The notes: a model not told the origin generated them from the letters alone. 33,356 bases of DNA from Fomitopsis serialis (GCF_022376445.1 NW_025955385.1:1-33356), one strand, 5' to 3'; numbered from the stretch's first letter, positions 1 to 10,429 are shown. Program-made: numbers and translations.

Positions 1-923
1 ATGCTTCGCGGTAGCGGCGTGCCCTGGGATATTCGTAAGGTCGCCCCATATGACAAGTACGACGAGGTGCGTAGACGTATTACTCACCTTCGCAAGGAGG
101 CTCACGAAGCGAGTAGGTCGAGTTCGACGTTCCTGTGGGGAAGAACGGAGATTGCTACGATCGGTACCTTTGCCGTGTTCAGGAATTCCGAGAGTCCCTG
201 CGGATCATTGACCAGGCAAGTCCGCGTGTGAACGCCTCCTACCCCTAAAGCTTACCATGCGGCTCTTCCAGTGTCTCAACAAGATGCCTACCGGTGCTGT
301 CAAGGTCGATGACTACAAGATCGCCACGCCCCCGCGTGCGTCCATGAAGGAGAGCATGGAGTCGCTTATCCACCACTTCAAGGTTCGTCCGCGTGCATGG
401 GAGCCTGCAGGGCTGTTCTGATGTTCTTTGACTTTCGACAGCTCTTCAGTGAGGGTTACTCCGTCCCGCCAGGCGAGACCTACTCTGCGATTGAGGCGCC
501 AAAGGGCGAGATGGGTGTGTACCTTGTTTCCGACGGCTCCAACCGCCCATACCGCTGCAAGATTCGCGCGCCCGGGTTCGCGCACCTTGCCGGTGCGGAC
601 ATGATGATGAGACGTAAGTCGCTGACTTTGTTCTTGGTTATGTTTGTTACTGACTACTCTCCCTGTATAGATGTAAGGGTTCTGTCTACACGAAGCTTAC
701 AAGCAATCTGACTCCATTACTTTCAACAGCACATGCTTGCCGATGTGGTGGCTATTATTGGTACAATGGTGAGAGATTGATAACTCTATCACTGACATCT
801 TATACTCAACGTCTCCACGCAGGATCTTGTGTTTGGGTATGTCTTCTTTTGCCTGGGACTACAGCGTCTTCGATCTCAACTGACCAATCATTCACCTCGT
901 ATGACAGAGAGGTCGATCGGTAG
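1..923 (+). CDS. nuo-49: NADH:ubiquinone oxidoreductase 49-kDa subunit (NDUFS2/NUO-49), 3' part
   Basis: This is the C-terminal 172 residues of the complex I quinone-site subunit of the mitochondrial inner membrane matrix arm; the 5' part lies outside the window. Exons are 1-66, 117-215, 272-382, 442-613, 671-672, 730-768, 823-836 and 908-923. The spliced protein carries [56 protein letters not shown] and ends DLVFGEVDR, all family signatures. The intron at 216-271 has a GC donor. Exon 671-672 is only two bases (AT). It completes the His codon in the conserved Arg-His-His stretch; without it the frame into the conserved [12 protein letters not shown] segment is lost. Homology is certain. The initiation site is not in the window, so the ATG at position 1 is an internal Met. 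Confidence 0.95.
671..672 (+). other. 2-nt microexon of the complex I 49-kDa subunit gene
   Basis: The bases AT are flanked by a perfect acceptor (ctgtatag) and a perfect donor (gtaagg). Introns on both sides are 57 nt each (614-670 and 673-729), the normal size in this window. The preceding exon ends in phase 1 (AGA C), so AT completes CAT (His). The next exon opens CAC ATG CTT, giving Arg-His-His-Met-Leu-Ala-Asp, the family consensus. Skipping it as one 116-nt intron would shift the frame. Confidence 0.85.
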
Positions 924-1052
924 TATAGTGTATCATCGAATAACACTTGTTTTAGATGGCGACCATTCCTGGCTTGACAAAGTGTGATATCGCGTACCCC
1001 CGTGTCTAAATGCCCACCAGCGATCCAGGTCGTTGCTTTAGGTCGTTGCTTT

Positions 1053-2155
1053 CTAAACGATGACCAACGGGTGCCGATCTTCCTTGCTGACGTGTACTAC
1101 GAAGTTAGGTAGCTCGTCGGCGAGCTGCCGTTTCAGATGGTCGGCCAAGACGGGCAAAAAGCCGCGCTCGGTGTTCGTGTGTCCACCTGCGTACCGACGG
1201 GGCTTAGTATTGAGGTCCGCGGAGATCGAGGAGCACTTACAGAGTATGACGTTGTGACCAGTTCCGAGTGCGGCGAGGATTTCGTGGTGCACCATCTCGC
1301 CGGTGAAATAGACATCAGCGTCCACCCCAAGGAGGACTGATCCACCGGACCCAGCGCACACTGCGACTGAGCGTACGGTCGTGAGGTCGCGGGCGGCGGC
1401 GTACCCTACTTGAACTGAGGGATAGCAAAGTCGCTTAACACGTTGTGCAGGACAGTATGAGCGGACGGCGTACTGTGCTCGAGTTTGAGGTGGGCTTTGA
1501 CGCGCCGCTGCAGCTCGTTCATGCTCACAGGCTCGGGGAACGTGATGATCCGGCCAAGAGCACCAAGGCCCTCCTTGTCCTCTCCGATGTAGCTGACGTG
1601 TTCTGTTTTGGGGACGGCCTGATCGTTTAGACCCAGGCAAAGCCAGTCATTGATGCCGCCGAAGAACGAGTCCAGGGCGGTGTGCGGAGAGTATACTGAG
1701 ATACCCGCAGATGCACAGCGTAGTAGAGATGCTTGCAGAGGGTTCGAGAGCGTCATGGACTTGAGGGGGTGGAAGATGGTAGGGTGGTAGGAGACTATGA
1801 AAGAGGTGGGTGAGTTGAGGGCTTCGATGACCACGGCTGGTGTAAGGCTACGGTGTGCTCAGTCGACGGGAACATCCCAGAGGGACTATCTTTGTCATAC
1901 TCAACGGTAAGGAGCACGCGATTTGCTTGCGGACGCGTAACGGGAGACTCTAATGGGAGACTAAGCCGATGGCTTGGATGCCCCACTCAACGGACGCTCT
2001 CACCCAGGAGCAACCCAACCTGGGAGTCTGGTTAGAGCATTCTCGATGAGACATGTGAAAGGGAGAGGGCACACGTTGTCCCATTTCTCTGCAAGGCGCA
2101 CTGGAGCAATGCGCTCGAGAGCTGCACAGATAGTCTTCACAATGCTAGTGGACAT
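1053..2155 (-). CDS. NIF3-like protein (NGG1-interacting factor 3 / dinuclear metal-binding family)
   Basis: This is a six-exon gene of 275 residues. In transcript order the exons are 2155-2075, 2019-2004, 1949-1901, 1847-1474, 1414-1241 and 1186-1053. Spliced motifs in order are RLAEKWDNVGLLLE near the N-terminus, NRVLLTVDLTPAVVIEAL, SFIVSYHPTIFHPLKSMTL, the central IYSPHTALDS-type loop (here VYSPHTALDS), GSGGSVLLGVDADVYFTGEM, HHEILAALGTGHNVIL and CGHTNTERGFLPVLADHL. His residues in SYHP, SPHTALD, HHE and GHTNTERG match metal ligands of the NIF3 family, whose biochemical role is still unsettled. The start ATG at 2155 gives MSTSIVKTICAALERIAP, the usual N-terminal helix. The second exon is only 16 nt. 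The gene is divergent from the glutaredoxin gene and convergent with the complex I gene. Family assignment is very secure; the function is not. Confidence 0.93.
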
Positions 2156-2718
2156 TCCTACGATGTGGACCGATGTTCAACACGACTGCAATTAAACGGC
2201 CGGCTGGCAGAGCTCACCGTTGATACGACGTCTACACGGTCACCAATGATTCGTCGGTTACGAAGACAGCTAAGCACTAGTACTGAGTACCTACTCGTGG
2301 TGTTCCGACAGATATCTGATGGGATGATCCTACTGGTTGTGCGGACCGATCCAGGGATTTCTGCGCCAAGTCCTCTTAGGTTTGAACGCAATCTCATAGC
2401 GGGGGTTCGAAAGACAATTCACCGTATCGCCGTTCAGATGGGTCGCCAAGGGCATGCGCTAACAGAGGTCGGTCGTACGGTATGAAATCCAGGAAGGGCA
2501 AGTCGCGCGGGGCTCCACGTGAACGTAGCGGGCTGCTATGTCAGCGGCGCCGGCGTGGCTGTCGAGGTATACAGGTGCGGGCTCAGGCTGACACAACCAT
2601 GCTCCCCCGACTATATAGAGGCTTTGCGTCTCTCTTCTCCCCCCATCCGATCCCGTAAGCATCCCCCATCACGGCTGCCGCATCCTCCTCCAACCCTTCT
2701 GCCCACCAGCGCAAGATC
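2156..2718. promoter_or_regulatory. Divergent intergenic region between NIF3-like and glutaredoxin genes
   Basis: This 563-bp stretch holds no ORF with recognisable similarity. It must contain both promoters. A TATATAG element at 2612-2618, about 105 bp before the glutaredoxin ATG, is followed by a pyrimidine-rich leader (2630-2710), a common fungal core-promoter layout. No comparable TATA was noted for the NIF3 side. Confidence 0.5.
2612..2618 (+). promoter_or_regulatory. TATA box of glutaredoxin gene
   Basis: The sequence TATATAG lies about 105 bp upstream of the start codon and immediately before a CT-rich leader. It is the clearest core promoter element on this strand in the region. Confidence 0.55.
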
Positions 2719-3178
2719 ATGGCCGCCAAGGATCTCGTCGAGGTACGCAGCTCAGTGTAGTTACAAAGCGCAGTTCTTACGGGTACCCCAGTCTACCATC
2801 TCCGATAACAAGATCGCTATATTCTCCAAGAGCTACTGCCCGTACTGCAAGCGCGCCAAGGCGCTGCTCACGTCCAAGTTCCCCAACACGGAGACCAAGA
2901 TTTACGAGTGAGTACTCACAGCTCATGTTGAACGGGAACAGACTCATAACCGTGCACAGGCTTGACGAGATTACTGAAGGGAGTGAGATCCAGCAGTACC
3001 TCCTGGAGAAGACAGGCCAGGGGACTGTCCCCAACATCTTCATCAGTGAGTAGTCCGTTGTGCCCGTCTGGACGTCTGCGTGCTGACTAGAGGGATAGAC
3101 CAGAAGCACGTCGGTGGCTGCGATGCTGTCGTCGGTCTGGACTCCAAGGGTCAGCTCGCCGGGCTCGTTGGGGCGTGA
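2719..3178 (+). CDS. Glutaredoxin, dithiol CPYC class
   Basis: Four exons (2719-2742, 2792-2907, 2960-3045, 3099-3178) encode 101 residues, the normal size of a cytosolic dithiol glutaredoxin. The enzyme reduces disulfides and glutathione mixed disulfides using GSH. The active site SKSYCPYCKRAK sits near residue 25, the cis-Pro loop is GTVPNIFI, and the GSH-binding GGCDA motif follows QKHV. The ATG at 2719 gives MAAKDLVE and follows a TATA-type promoter. An upstream ATG at about 2599 reads only MLPRLYRGF... into an in-frame stop, so it is either 5' leader or a short uORF. No targeting peptide is evident with the chosen start, so the protein is most likely cytosolic. Confidence 0.95.
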
Positions 3179-3516
3179 GCATGTTCGCTACGCGCATTTG
3201 TGCAGCGATGTCCTGAAGTGCCTGCGGATGCCAGTAGTAGCGCGTCCTCGTCGAAACTGTAGTTGAATATAGCATTGTACAGTACGGATCATAATCTGGA
3301 GGTTGCGAGAGTTGTGCCGTGTGTTCGTGAGGCGTCATATTGCGCGCATGTCGCGGCGACACGCCCACGTGCTGGGAGTTTGTGAAGGCGCGTACTTACC
3401 AGACGATCGGGACAAGCCTCGGTAGACGCGTTCCGCACGTCCACCAGTGCATTGGCTTCTTCAGTCGCAGCCCGCCAGAAGGGTCAGAAGTCAGCGATAA
3501 GTGCTGCAGACGAGCA
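3179..3516. other. Intergenic, glutaredoxin 3' end to CSTF2-like gene
   Basis: These 338 bp separate two genes on the same strand. No RRM or other coding segment that could belong to the following CSTF2-like protein was found here. I see nothing else recognisable. Confidence 0.4.
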
Positions 3517-4457
3517 ATGTCGACACAATCATTGCAAGAAGATCAGCTATTAGAGCTCCTTCTCCAGCTCAAGGTCAGTGGTATCCGTACTGTACCTCAT
3601 CATTGCCTCTCAACTTTGTGTTCACATGGAAAGAAAACTACACCGGAGGAAGCGCGAACGATTTTGAGCAGCCAACCTCAGATTGCATATGCCCTAATGG
3701 CTGTGTTGGTGAACGTCAATGCAGTGAATATGGACGTCGTCCAGGTACGTGAAGACTGCAGTAGCCTCATCCGAGATCACTAGACGCATGACTTACGATG
3801 CACTCCGTCGTAGAAAACCATTGCTGCGTACACTGCGACTGCTGGACCAGTATCTACCTCTCAACCTCATCCTGTCCCCGTTCCCGGCCCGTCAGCCCCG
3901 CCAATACCAGCCATTCCTCCTCACCTCGCTCAACCCCCACCCCGCGGAGGCACGCCCACGTTTCCTGCTCACCGCAGCGGTACCCCTACGTATCCACAAC
4001 CACAACGCGGTGCCACCCCTACGTACCCGCCGCAACAACCCGTAGGCTACCCTCCCTCATACTCGACCCCTCCACCTCAGCACGGCTATGGCGGCCCGCC
4101 GACTGCAGCCCAGATCCCTGGTCTCAGTTCATATCCACCGCAACCAGCACCGCCAGCGCCACCCCCGGCAGCGAAGTCTGCGCAGTCTGCTGCGAGTATC
4201 CTGGCCGCCGCCTTGCAGAAGGTGCCGGACGAGCAGAAGGTACGTTTCTTCTTCTGCCCCTGTCGTGGCTTGCGCTCATGTACAATCATAGCCTCTTGTC
4301 ATGCAAATCATTTCTATGACCCGGGAAGAGATCTTCGCGATGCCACCTACCGAACGCGACAACATCATTAAGCTGGTACGTCGGTTGTTTTGTTCCGTGT
4401 CAGCCATGTACTCACCCCTTCTGTCTGAAGAGGAGCACTCTCGGTCTCACGACATGA
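3517..4457 (+). CDS. CSTF2-type hinge and C-terminal domain protein (mRNA 3'-end processing), no RRM
   Basis: Five exons (3517-3573, 3634-3744, 3814-4239, 4292-4375, 4431-4457) give 234 residues. Residues about 1-56 resemble the hinge of cleavage stimulation factor 64/Rna15, with TPEEARTILSSQPQIAYALM; this region binds CSTF3/Rna14 in the family. A Pro/Gly/Gln-rich linker follows (about 60-170), with TPTFP, TPTYP and TPTYP units. A helical C-terminal module follows, KVPDEQK-PLVMQIISMTREEIFAMPPTERDNIIKL, ending RSTLGLTT; it matches the CSTF2 C-terminal domain (Pcf11-binding in yeast). The usual N-terminal RNA-recognition motif is absent and the ATG at 3517 is preceded by intergenic DNA. The role in cleavage/polyadenylation is inferred from these two domains. 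Confidence 0.82.
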
Positions 4458-5067
4458 CACGCTCCATCCAGCCTAAGGTTGCCTCTTCTTCATTGATAAT
4501 TCGAGACGTACGGTACACCCGACCATTCCTGGCTGGTTCGCTGCGATGCTGCCGCGGCGGTGTCGCAAGCTCTGCACACGCATCATTTGTCCCGCTTCTT
4601 GCATCGTGGTGTCGCGCGAGTTGGTACAAGTATTCATATTATCCGAGTATGCATGCGTCTGTGAGTAGGAATTCTGTCATGGGGTGGCAAAGAGACTTGA
4701 ACTATGTACTGGTCGCGCCCATGGTCTCTGTTGCACATCGTGCGCCCTTCGATGGAACCATCATCATAGCCGTCCGGGTAGGGAGCAACTGCCTCGCTTT
4801 CAGCAAGCTCCTGTGTCTTTCATAATCGGGGAGTCAAACAACGGTTGGGCGGTTTCGCATGTGAACTGCGCCAACTACGAGATGGACAAGAACAATGAGT
4901 ACAACACACCGATTTGCGATCGGGTAGTCTGTGAAGTGAATGGTTCGATTCGAATAGATCCCGTACAGTGGTATCAGTGTACAGGAGGGAGCTCAATACG
5001 CAACTACTCGTGGTTCCGTCAGTAGAGTCACAGTCCGCCTCACACAGCCTCGCCTCGCAGGAACGCC
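4458..5067. other. Intergenic between convergent CSTF2-like and USP25/28-like genes
   Basis: This 610-bp stretch contains the two 3' ends. The ORFs across it show no similarity I recognise and are interrupted. I see no RNA gene or repeat. Confidence 0.4.
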
Positions 5068-7675
5068 TTAGCTGTCTACGTCCATCAAGTCCTCTCTCGA
5101 TTGAGGCGGCTCGACCGTCCCAGAAGACATGGTATACTCTGATGGTGCCTGCGAGCGATACGGGGAAGTGGGAGGTGAGTTGGGATCCTGGACTTGTGAT
5201 GCCAGTTGCGTCGGGAGTTGCGAGAGGAATATCTCGTTGTTGTGCTTGACGCTGTTCTACCCGGCAACGTCAGCGCGACGGACGGGATTCATTTAAGGGA
5301 CACTTACCTTGACGCCCTCGAGCCAGTGTGCCCGCACGTTCTCCTCTTCCTCTGACAGAGCGCGGCTGTAGACGAGGAAGTACGGGCCAGCGCCGAGGTG
5401 CAGACCCACGCAGTCGTTGAGGACCGTCTCCTCGGGCACCTGTTGATGACCCCTTGGTCAGTTGTAGAACGAAACACCAGAGTGGTGACGCACCTCAGTG
5501 ACGAGGTAGTCTTGCGTTTTCCACCACGTCCCCTTTTCTTTGACATAGGAGTACAGGTGCTTCCTGCCATACAAGCCATCATGGACTAGCACGACCCTGA
5601 GATCGTACTACATCATATTCAGCAACATATTTCGTATCGAAGGAAGGCAGCATCACGCACCCTGTGTTGTCGTAGTTCGGGTATATCGAACAGGTTCGCG
5701 CCTTCGTCTTTCAACCTCGTAAGAGAGGCATCGATGCCTACTTGAAGGTGAGCAAACCCGGCGCGGGAGGGGACCGTAATCCTTACTCTGCAACTCGTTC
5801 TCGATGCGAGTGAGGATCTTTCGAAGCTTCAGAGCCATGTCTTGTATAGTGGTCTTCCGGATCGCGTCGCCTGCGTCTTCAGCGACATTCTCGTAATAAT
5901 GCAAGGATGACCGCAAGTCCGCCAGCGTATCCCTATCCTGTACGGGGGTTTTCTCAGTTCGGGGGTCAATCAACTGAGGCACGACGGCTCTACCTTGTGA
6001 CGAGTCAGGGCCAGCTTGTTCGCCGACAACTCCTCGATCTCTTTCGTGAGGCTTTGCTGCTTTTCCCGAAGCTTATTCCCCAGGGCCAGGTTCTGGGCGA
6101 GGTACTGATCCAAATATACATGCTTCGGATACTTGAACGTCGTTCGCTCCGTCCTCGCACCGATCGACGTCTCGTACGAGGGCAGCATATTATCGCGCAC
6201 GAGCTGGAAAGCGACGATGTCCGATGGCTCGAAGATCACACGTTGCTTCGTCGCAGGAGTCACGGCCCCCGTAAGTCCCAATTCCGAGGATAAGCAAGTG
6301 ACAAGGTCGTTGGCGTCTTCCGTCCCGCGCACATCGACTTTGACGACGGACAGGTCGTGCGCGCCGTCGAAGGCTACTTTGCTCAGGTCCTCGGTACTCA
6401 CTCCGTAGCGGAAGTGGAACAGCCGGCTGAAAAAAAGGTGGAGGTGCATTGAGTGCCTACGTCGCCAAAACAAACAGAGGACTCCCTACTCTGGCCACTC
6501 GGGCTCGTCCTGGACAGATGATTCAACTGTACGAGCGATCCTGCTATAGAACGCTAACAGAGAGATGCAATTGTAAGTCATTAAGCAAGATAGCTTCCCT
6601 ACGGTCGACATACCGAAGGTCGGGTCACCAGGGTGTTCGATGGGACTGCCCCAAGGTTCCGGGGAGAAGGCTTGTATGACACGGTCGGAGTTGAGCTCGC
6701 TGAGAAGGGCGATCTCCATATTTGCGAATATCTCCATCATGGACCATACTAGCAGATCTGCCTGGTGTCAGTTCGTCGGGGTCGATTATTTACTAGTATA
6801 TACGTCTACCTGGGCCGGGTTCCTGGGGTGAGATTTCTGCATCTTCTTGCGTCCGGGTTTGTCTTTCGAAGTATATTTGACCCCAACGTGCAATCGCATG
6901 TCGAAGTTGCGGAACATAGTACAAGGATTGGAGGAGCAACCCTGCGTAGGCCATAGGCGAGCTCGTCGGACGGAGCGCCACAGGTCTGGCGACAAATGAC
7001 TATGAGCAAGAGACACAAACGTACTGAACGATGGAAAAAATACCTTTTGTCCCTTCGCAGTCTCTCTTCTAGTGGCAACTCGTCGTAGTGGTCTAGACTG
7101 GGCGCATCTTCCAAGCTTGCTGCGATCGCACGGCTCAAGGATTCGTCCTGCGGGTCTACCCCAGAAGTTGCCACCTATGTGGTCGCAGTTAAACATAGGT
7201 CCCCAAGTGTAAATAATTGACTCTTTGTCTCGTACATTAGAGGGAACGACGGCCCAGTTGGGATCTGGCGCCCTTTCGCTGGGTCCGAAATGCGCTCCTG
7301 TACCCTCAAGGGATGCCTGCAGTGCTCGAGAAAGCTCTTTATCCTCATCTTCCGCAGTCAGATCAATGACTGAGGTATCCTTTTCAGGCTTGGAAGCTCG
7401 TATATGATCCCTCAGTCCCACCGTTTGTACATGCTAATCACGGTAGACTTACGAGGAGGCGTGCGTGGTCCGACAACTGGCCCACCCGCCCAGGATGTGT
7501 CCATAGTGCTGGCTACTTCTCCTAGATCACCCTCGAGCAAGGCACTGGCTGCCTTGTCCATATCGCCATTGTGTTTGCGCAAGACCTTGAGTGCGACGTC
7601 TACGGACACCGCGTCGCCCATCAGAGTCATGAGCATGTTGACGTCGTCCTGTTCTTTCTGTGTGGTTATCTGCAT
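5068..7675 (-). CDS. USP25/USP28-like protein, predicted catalytically dead ubiquitin hydrolase
   Basis: Thirteen exons in transcript order are 7675-7453, 7396-7236, 7174-7044, 6985-6810, 6757-6614, 6553-6490, 6426-6303, 6245-5994, 5937-5787, 5740-5661, 5607-5494, 5439-5308 and 5256-5068, giving 646 residues. An N-terminal UBA-like region (about 10-50) is followed by a SUMO-interacting motif VIDLTAEDED (84-93) and two ubiquitin-interacting motifs, ELSRALQASLE (95-105) and ESLSRAIAASLE (139-150). This order is that of vertebrate USP25/28. The Cys box, expected as a GNTC motif, reads PVALRPTSSPMAYAGLLLQS (173-192) with no Cys. The His box VLVHDGLYGRKHLYSYV is kept (His519). Ubiquitin/SUMO binding without cleavage is inferred. 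The 57-nt intron 6246-6302 is in frame and could be retained, giving 665 residues. The gene is head to head with CSN2. Confidence 0.85.
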
Positions 7676-8195
7676 GTTGCTGTCTTGCTGGTATAGCGGA
7701 TGGAAGAGTTCGCGCAGGAAGAAGAGCCAAGGTCTTGACTGTCTCTCATTGAATGGTAAGGTCGTTCACTACTGCCTTCGGTATGCTCGATTGTGGGTGT
7801 CCGCCACCGATCGGGGTCACGTGGCTCAAGTGACCGGTACTTTGGCAGCGGTGAATATTCAATTCAGTTTCCTTCATCCTACTATATACTCCTGAGTGTT
7901 ACACTTGACGAGTTTAGGAGAAGTGATGTCTCTGCCGAGTCCCTACCCTACTGCCTTCGACTAGCAAAATCGGGAAATCTCAGATCATGTCTCCCAGAGA
8001 TCTGATCGCGCGACGCGTGCGATCCTGGGCGTCTATAGACCACAGTGCGTACGCGGACCGCCACAAGCCCCTTCACCTTCTGCTCTCGACTGGCTTGTGT
8101 ACTCTTCAGATTTCCTTGTAAGCGATAGTTTTCTGGGCGAAAATGACACAGGCTTACTGGATGTTGAGACTTGAGCATTAAATACATTCCCAAAC
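7676..8195. promoter_or_regulatory. Bidirectional promoter region, USP25/28-like and CSN2
   Basis: This 520-bp divergent region must hold both promoters. It contains GGTCACGTGG with an E-box CACGTG at 7818-7823. The same 10-mer occurs in the Rsm22/USP39 divergent promoter. No coding sequence is evident. Confidence 0.5.
7816..7823 (+). promoter_or_regulatory. GTCACGTG E-box
   Basis: A palindromic CACGTG core with 5' GT matches the consensus bound by Cbf1-type bHLH factors in fungi. It lies in the divergent promoter of the USP25/28-like and CSN2 genes. Binding is inferred, not shown. Confidence 0.4.
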
Positions 8196-10137
8196 ATGGA
8201 TGACGATGATGCTGATTACATGCAAGGAAGCGACGACGAGGTCGGTCTTCATCTACTTGCTCTGCACATGAGCCTAACCCTTTAAGTCCTAGGACTACGG
8301 TTTTGACTACTCTGACGATGACCAGGAGGACGCAACCGCAAGCGCAGACGTCGAAAACATGTACTATACGGCAAAGGGTAAGTGGCTCCGTCCTCGTGCC
8401 CTACACATGATTCCGATGTCCTCCAAAGCGAAGAAAGAGGACAACCCAGAACAAGCGTTGAAGGAGTTCCGAGCAATAGTTGATCAGGAGGAAGAGAAAG
8501 GAGACTGGTGCGTTGCTCTGTCTTATGCCTCACGATATACGTTGACGCCCTTGTGTTCGCAAGGGGGTTCAAAGCGCTGAAGCAATCGACAAAGATCCTC
8601 TTTCTACAGCTTCACAGACCGAACGATGCACTGGAGACTTACAAGCAGCTGCTTACGTATACCAAGTCCGCTGTTACTCGCAACTACTCCGAGAAGACAA
8701 TTAACGGCATCTTGGACTACGTCGGTGGCGGGAAGGGCGGGCCCGTTGAAGTAGATATACTCGAGAAGTTCTACCAGGCCACGAAAGCGGCGCTGCTGGA
8801 GGCGAAAAACGACGTATGTTGTGGAATTGAGATACCCAGGGCCATCGCTCATGTTCTCTTCAGCGGTTGTCAGCAAAGACAAACCTCAAGCTCGCGAAGC
8901 TCTGGCTCGACAGGAAGCAATACAACCGGCTAGGCAAGGTCCGTATCAAGGTATAGTGATTGCATTCTACGTCCTTAATCGACATGTAGGTTCTGCGAGA
9001 CCTCCATCAAGCAACAGCCGGTACAGATGGCGAGGATGTCGCGCAGAAGGGTACGCAACTCCTCGAGATATACGCACTCGAGATCCAGATGCACAACGAG
9101 ATGAAGAACTTCAAGAAGCTCAAGGAGATCTACAACGCATCGAACTCCGTGCGCTCAGCGATCCCGCATCCCCGGATCCTGGGTGTCATCAAGGAATGCG
9201 GAGGTAAGATGTGGATGGGCGAACGTGCGTGTTCATTAGCTTGACTGTCCATATGGACCTGCCATCTGAGATCTGAGATGGCATGCAGGACAATGGAACC
9301 GTGCTAGTGAGGACTTCTTCGAGTCGTTCAAGAACTACGATGAGGCGGGCTCGCCGCAGCGGATTCAAGTGCTGAAGTACCTTGTGCTGGCGAACATGCT
9401 GACCGGAAGCGAGGTCAACCCTTTCGACAGTCAAGAGACGAAGCCGTACAAGAACGACCCTCAAATCAAGGCTATGACCGATCTCGTCGATGCATACCAA
9501 CGACGCGAAGTTCACACCGCCGAGAAAATCTTGAAGGGTGTGTCCATCCGCTACGTCCTGGTCTGCAGATTCTCAACCGTTCGCATCTCAGACAACCGGA
9601 CGATCATGGACGACCCATTCATCCAGTCGTATATCGGGGAGCTGCTGCGTAGTCTTCGCACCCAGTATCTCATCGACCTCATCAAGCCCTATACTCGGCT
9701 TGAACTGTCGTTCCTTGCCAAGGTACATACTACGCGTCATCCATCCGATGGATTCAGTTTTGATAGTCGTTGTTCCAGCAACTCAATGTGGATAAGGATG
9801 AAGTGGAAGACCTCCTCATTGGACTGATTCTCGAGGGCAAGGTCGAGGGCAAGATCGACCAAGTTTCGATGCGTCTCGAGCTGTCAACGAAGTAGGTCAC
9901 GCCCATTCACATATCTATATTGTGCTTGACATCATTCCCTTCCGTCTCAGGCAGAGCCTGGAGAAGAGACGGTACGACGCACTCGACAAGTGGACCGGTG
10001 CCCTCGAGTCCGTGCACAACGCCATCGTCGGCAAGGCGCAGAGCGGCAACCGAGGAACGGACACCTCGTTCAACGTCAGCGGCGACCCATTCAGCGCCCC
10101 CATGCGCGAGATGGAGAGGACTGGAGGCAGGTTCTGA
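8196..10137 (+). CDS. csn2: COP9 signalosome complex subunit 2 (CSN2)
   Basis: Ten exons (8196-8240, 8293-8377, 8429-8507, 8564-8813, 8864-8938, 8990-9224, 9289-9537, 9592-9722, 9779-9891, 9951-10137) encode 482 residues. CSN2 is the PCI-domain scaffold of the deneddylase that removes NEDD8 from cullins. Visible landmarks are the acidic N-terminus ([19 protein letters not shown]), [103 protein letters not shown] and the PCI segment [21 protein letters not shown], then [10 protein letters not shown]. The exon 8864-8938 donor was set at 8939 because this gives the family-length GK-VLRDLHQ junction; a donor 12 nt later would add four residues. Length and order match metazoan and fungal CSN2. Confidence 0.96.
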
Positions 10138-10429
10138 GCGAATTGCAGGTCTCAAATACTGGATGTTGTCGTGTTGTATATCACCATTGTGTAGCTCTCA
10201 CTTCGCCATGCTTGCTATCGCATTTTGCTAAGGTTGAGCAGGTCGCTACCCGTGAGTCCATGATGACCAGATTTTATTATCAGGCGAGCAGTAAGGAAGC
10301 AACCGGGGGGCTTGGAAAAGACATGAGTACAGTGGGGTAGCCTGACTGGAACCCATGTCATGACTGAAGTACGACCTGTGTGGGATATGAGCACGGTTCA
10401 TGGTAGATATACGCACACTGCTCACCGCT

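Noticed and set aside
614..729. A single 116-nt intron in the complex I gene
   Set aside because: It would shift the reading frame and lose one His of the conserved Arg-His-His; the 2-nt exon fits better.
2599..2656. Upstream ATG before the glutaredoxin start (MLPRLYRGFASLF...)
   Set aside because: It overlaps the TATA element and meets a stop before the glutaredoxin frame, so it is not the N-terminus; a mitochondrial isoform would need an unseen splice.
4936..4965. tRNA T-arm-like GGTTCGATTCG
   Set aside because: No matching acceptor stem, D-arm or anticodon arm could be folded around it.
6427..6460. 34-nt intron in the USP25/28-like gene
   Set aside because: Too short and gives the wrong frame; the 63-nt intron 6427-6489 joins EPEWP to RLFHFRYG correctly.
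9260..9282. Repeat-like TCTGAGATCTGAGAT inside a CSN2 intron
   Set aside because: It is a short imperfect direct repeat within an ordinary intron; no structure or mobile-element signature.
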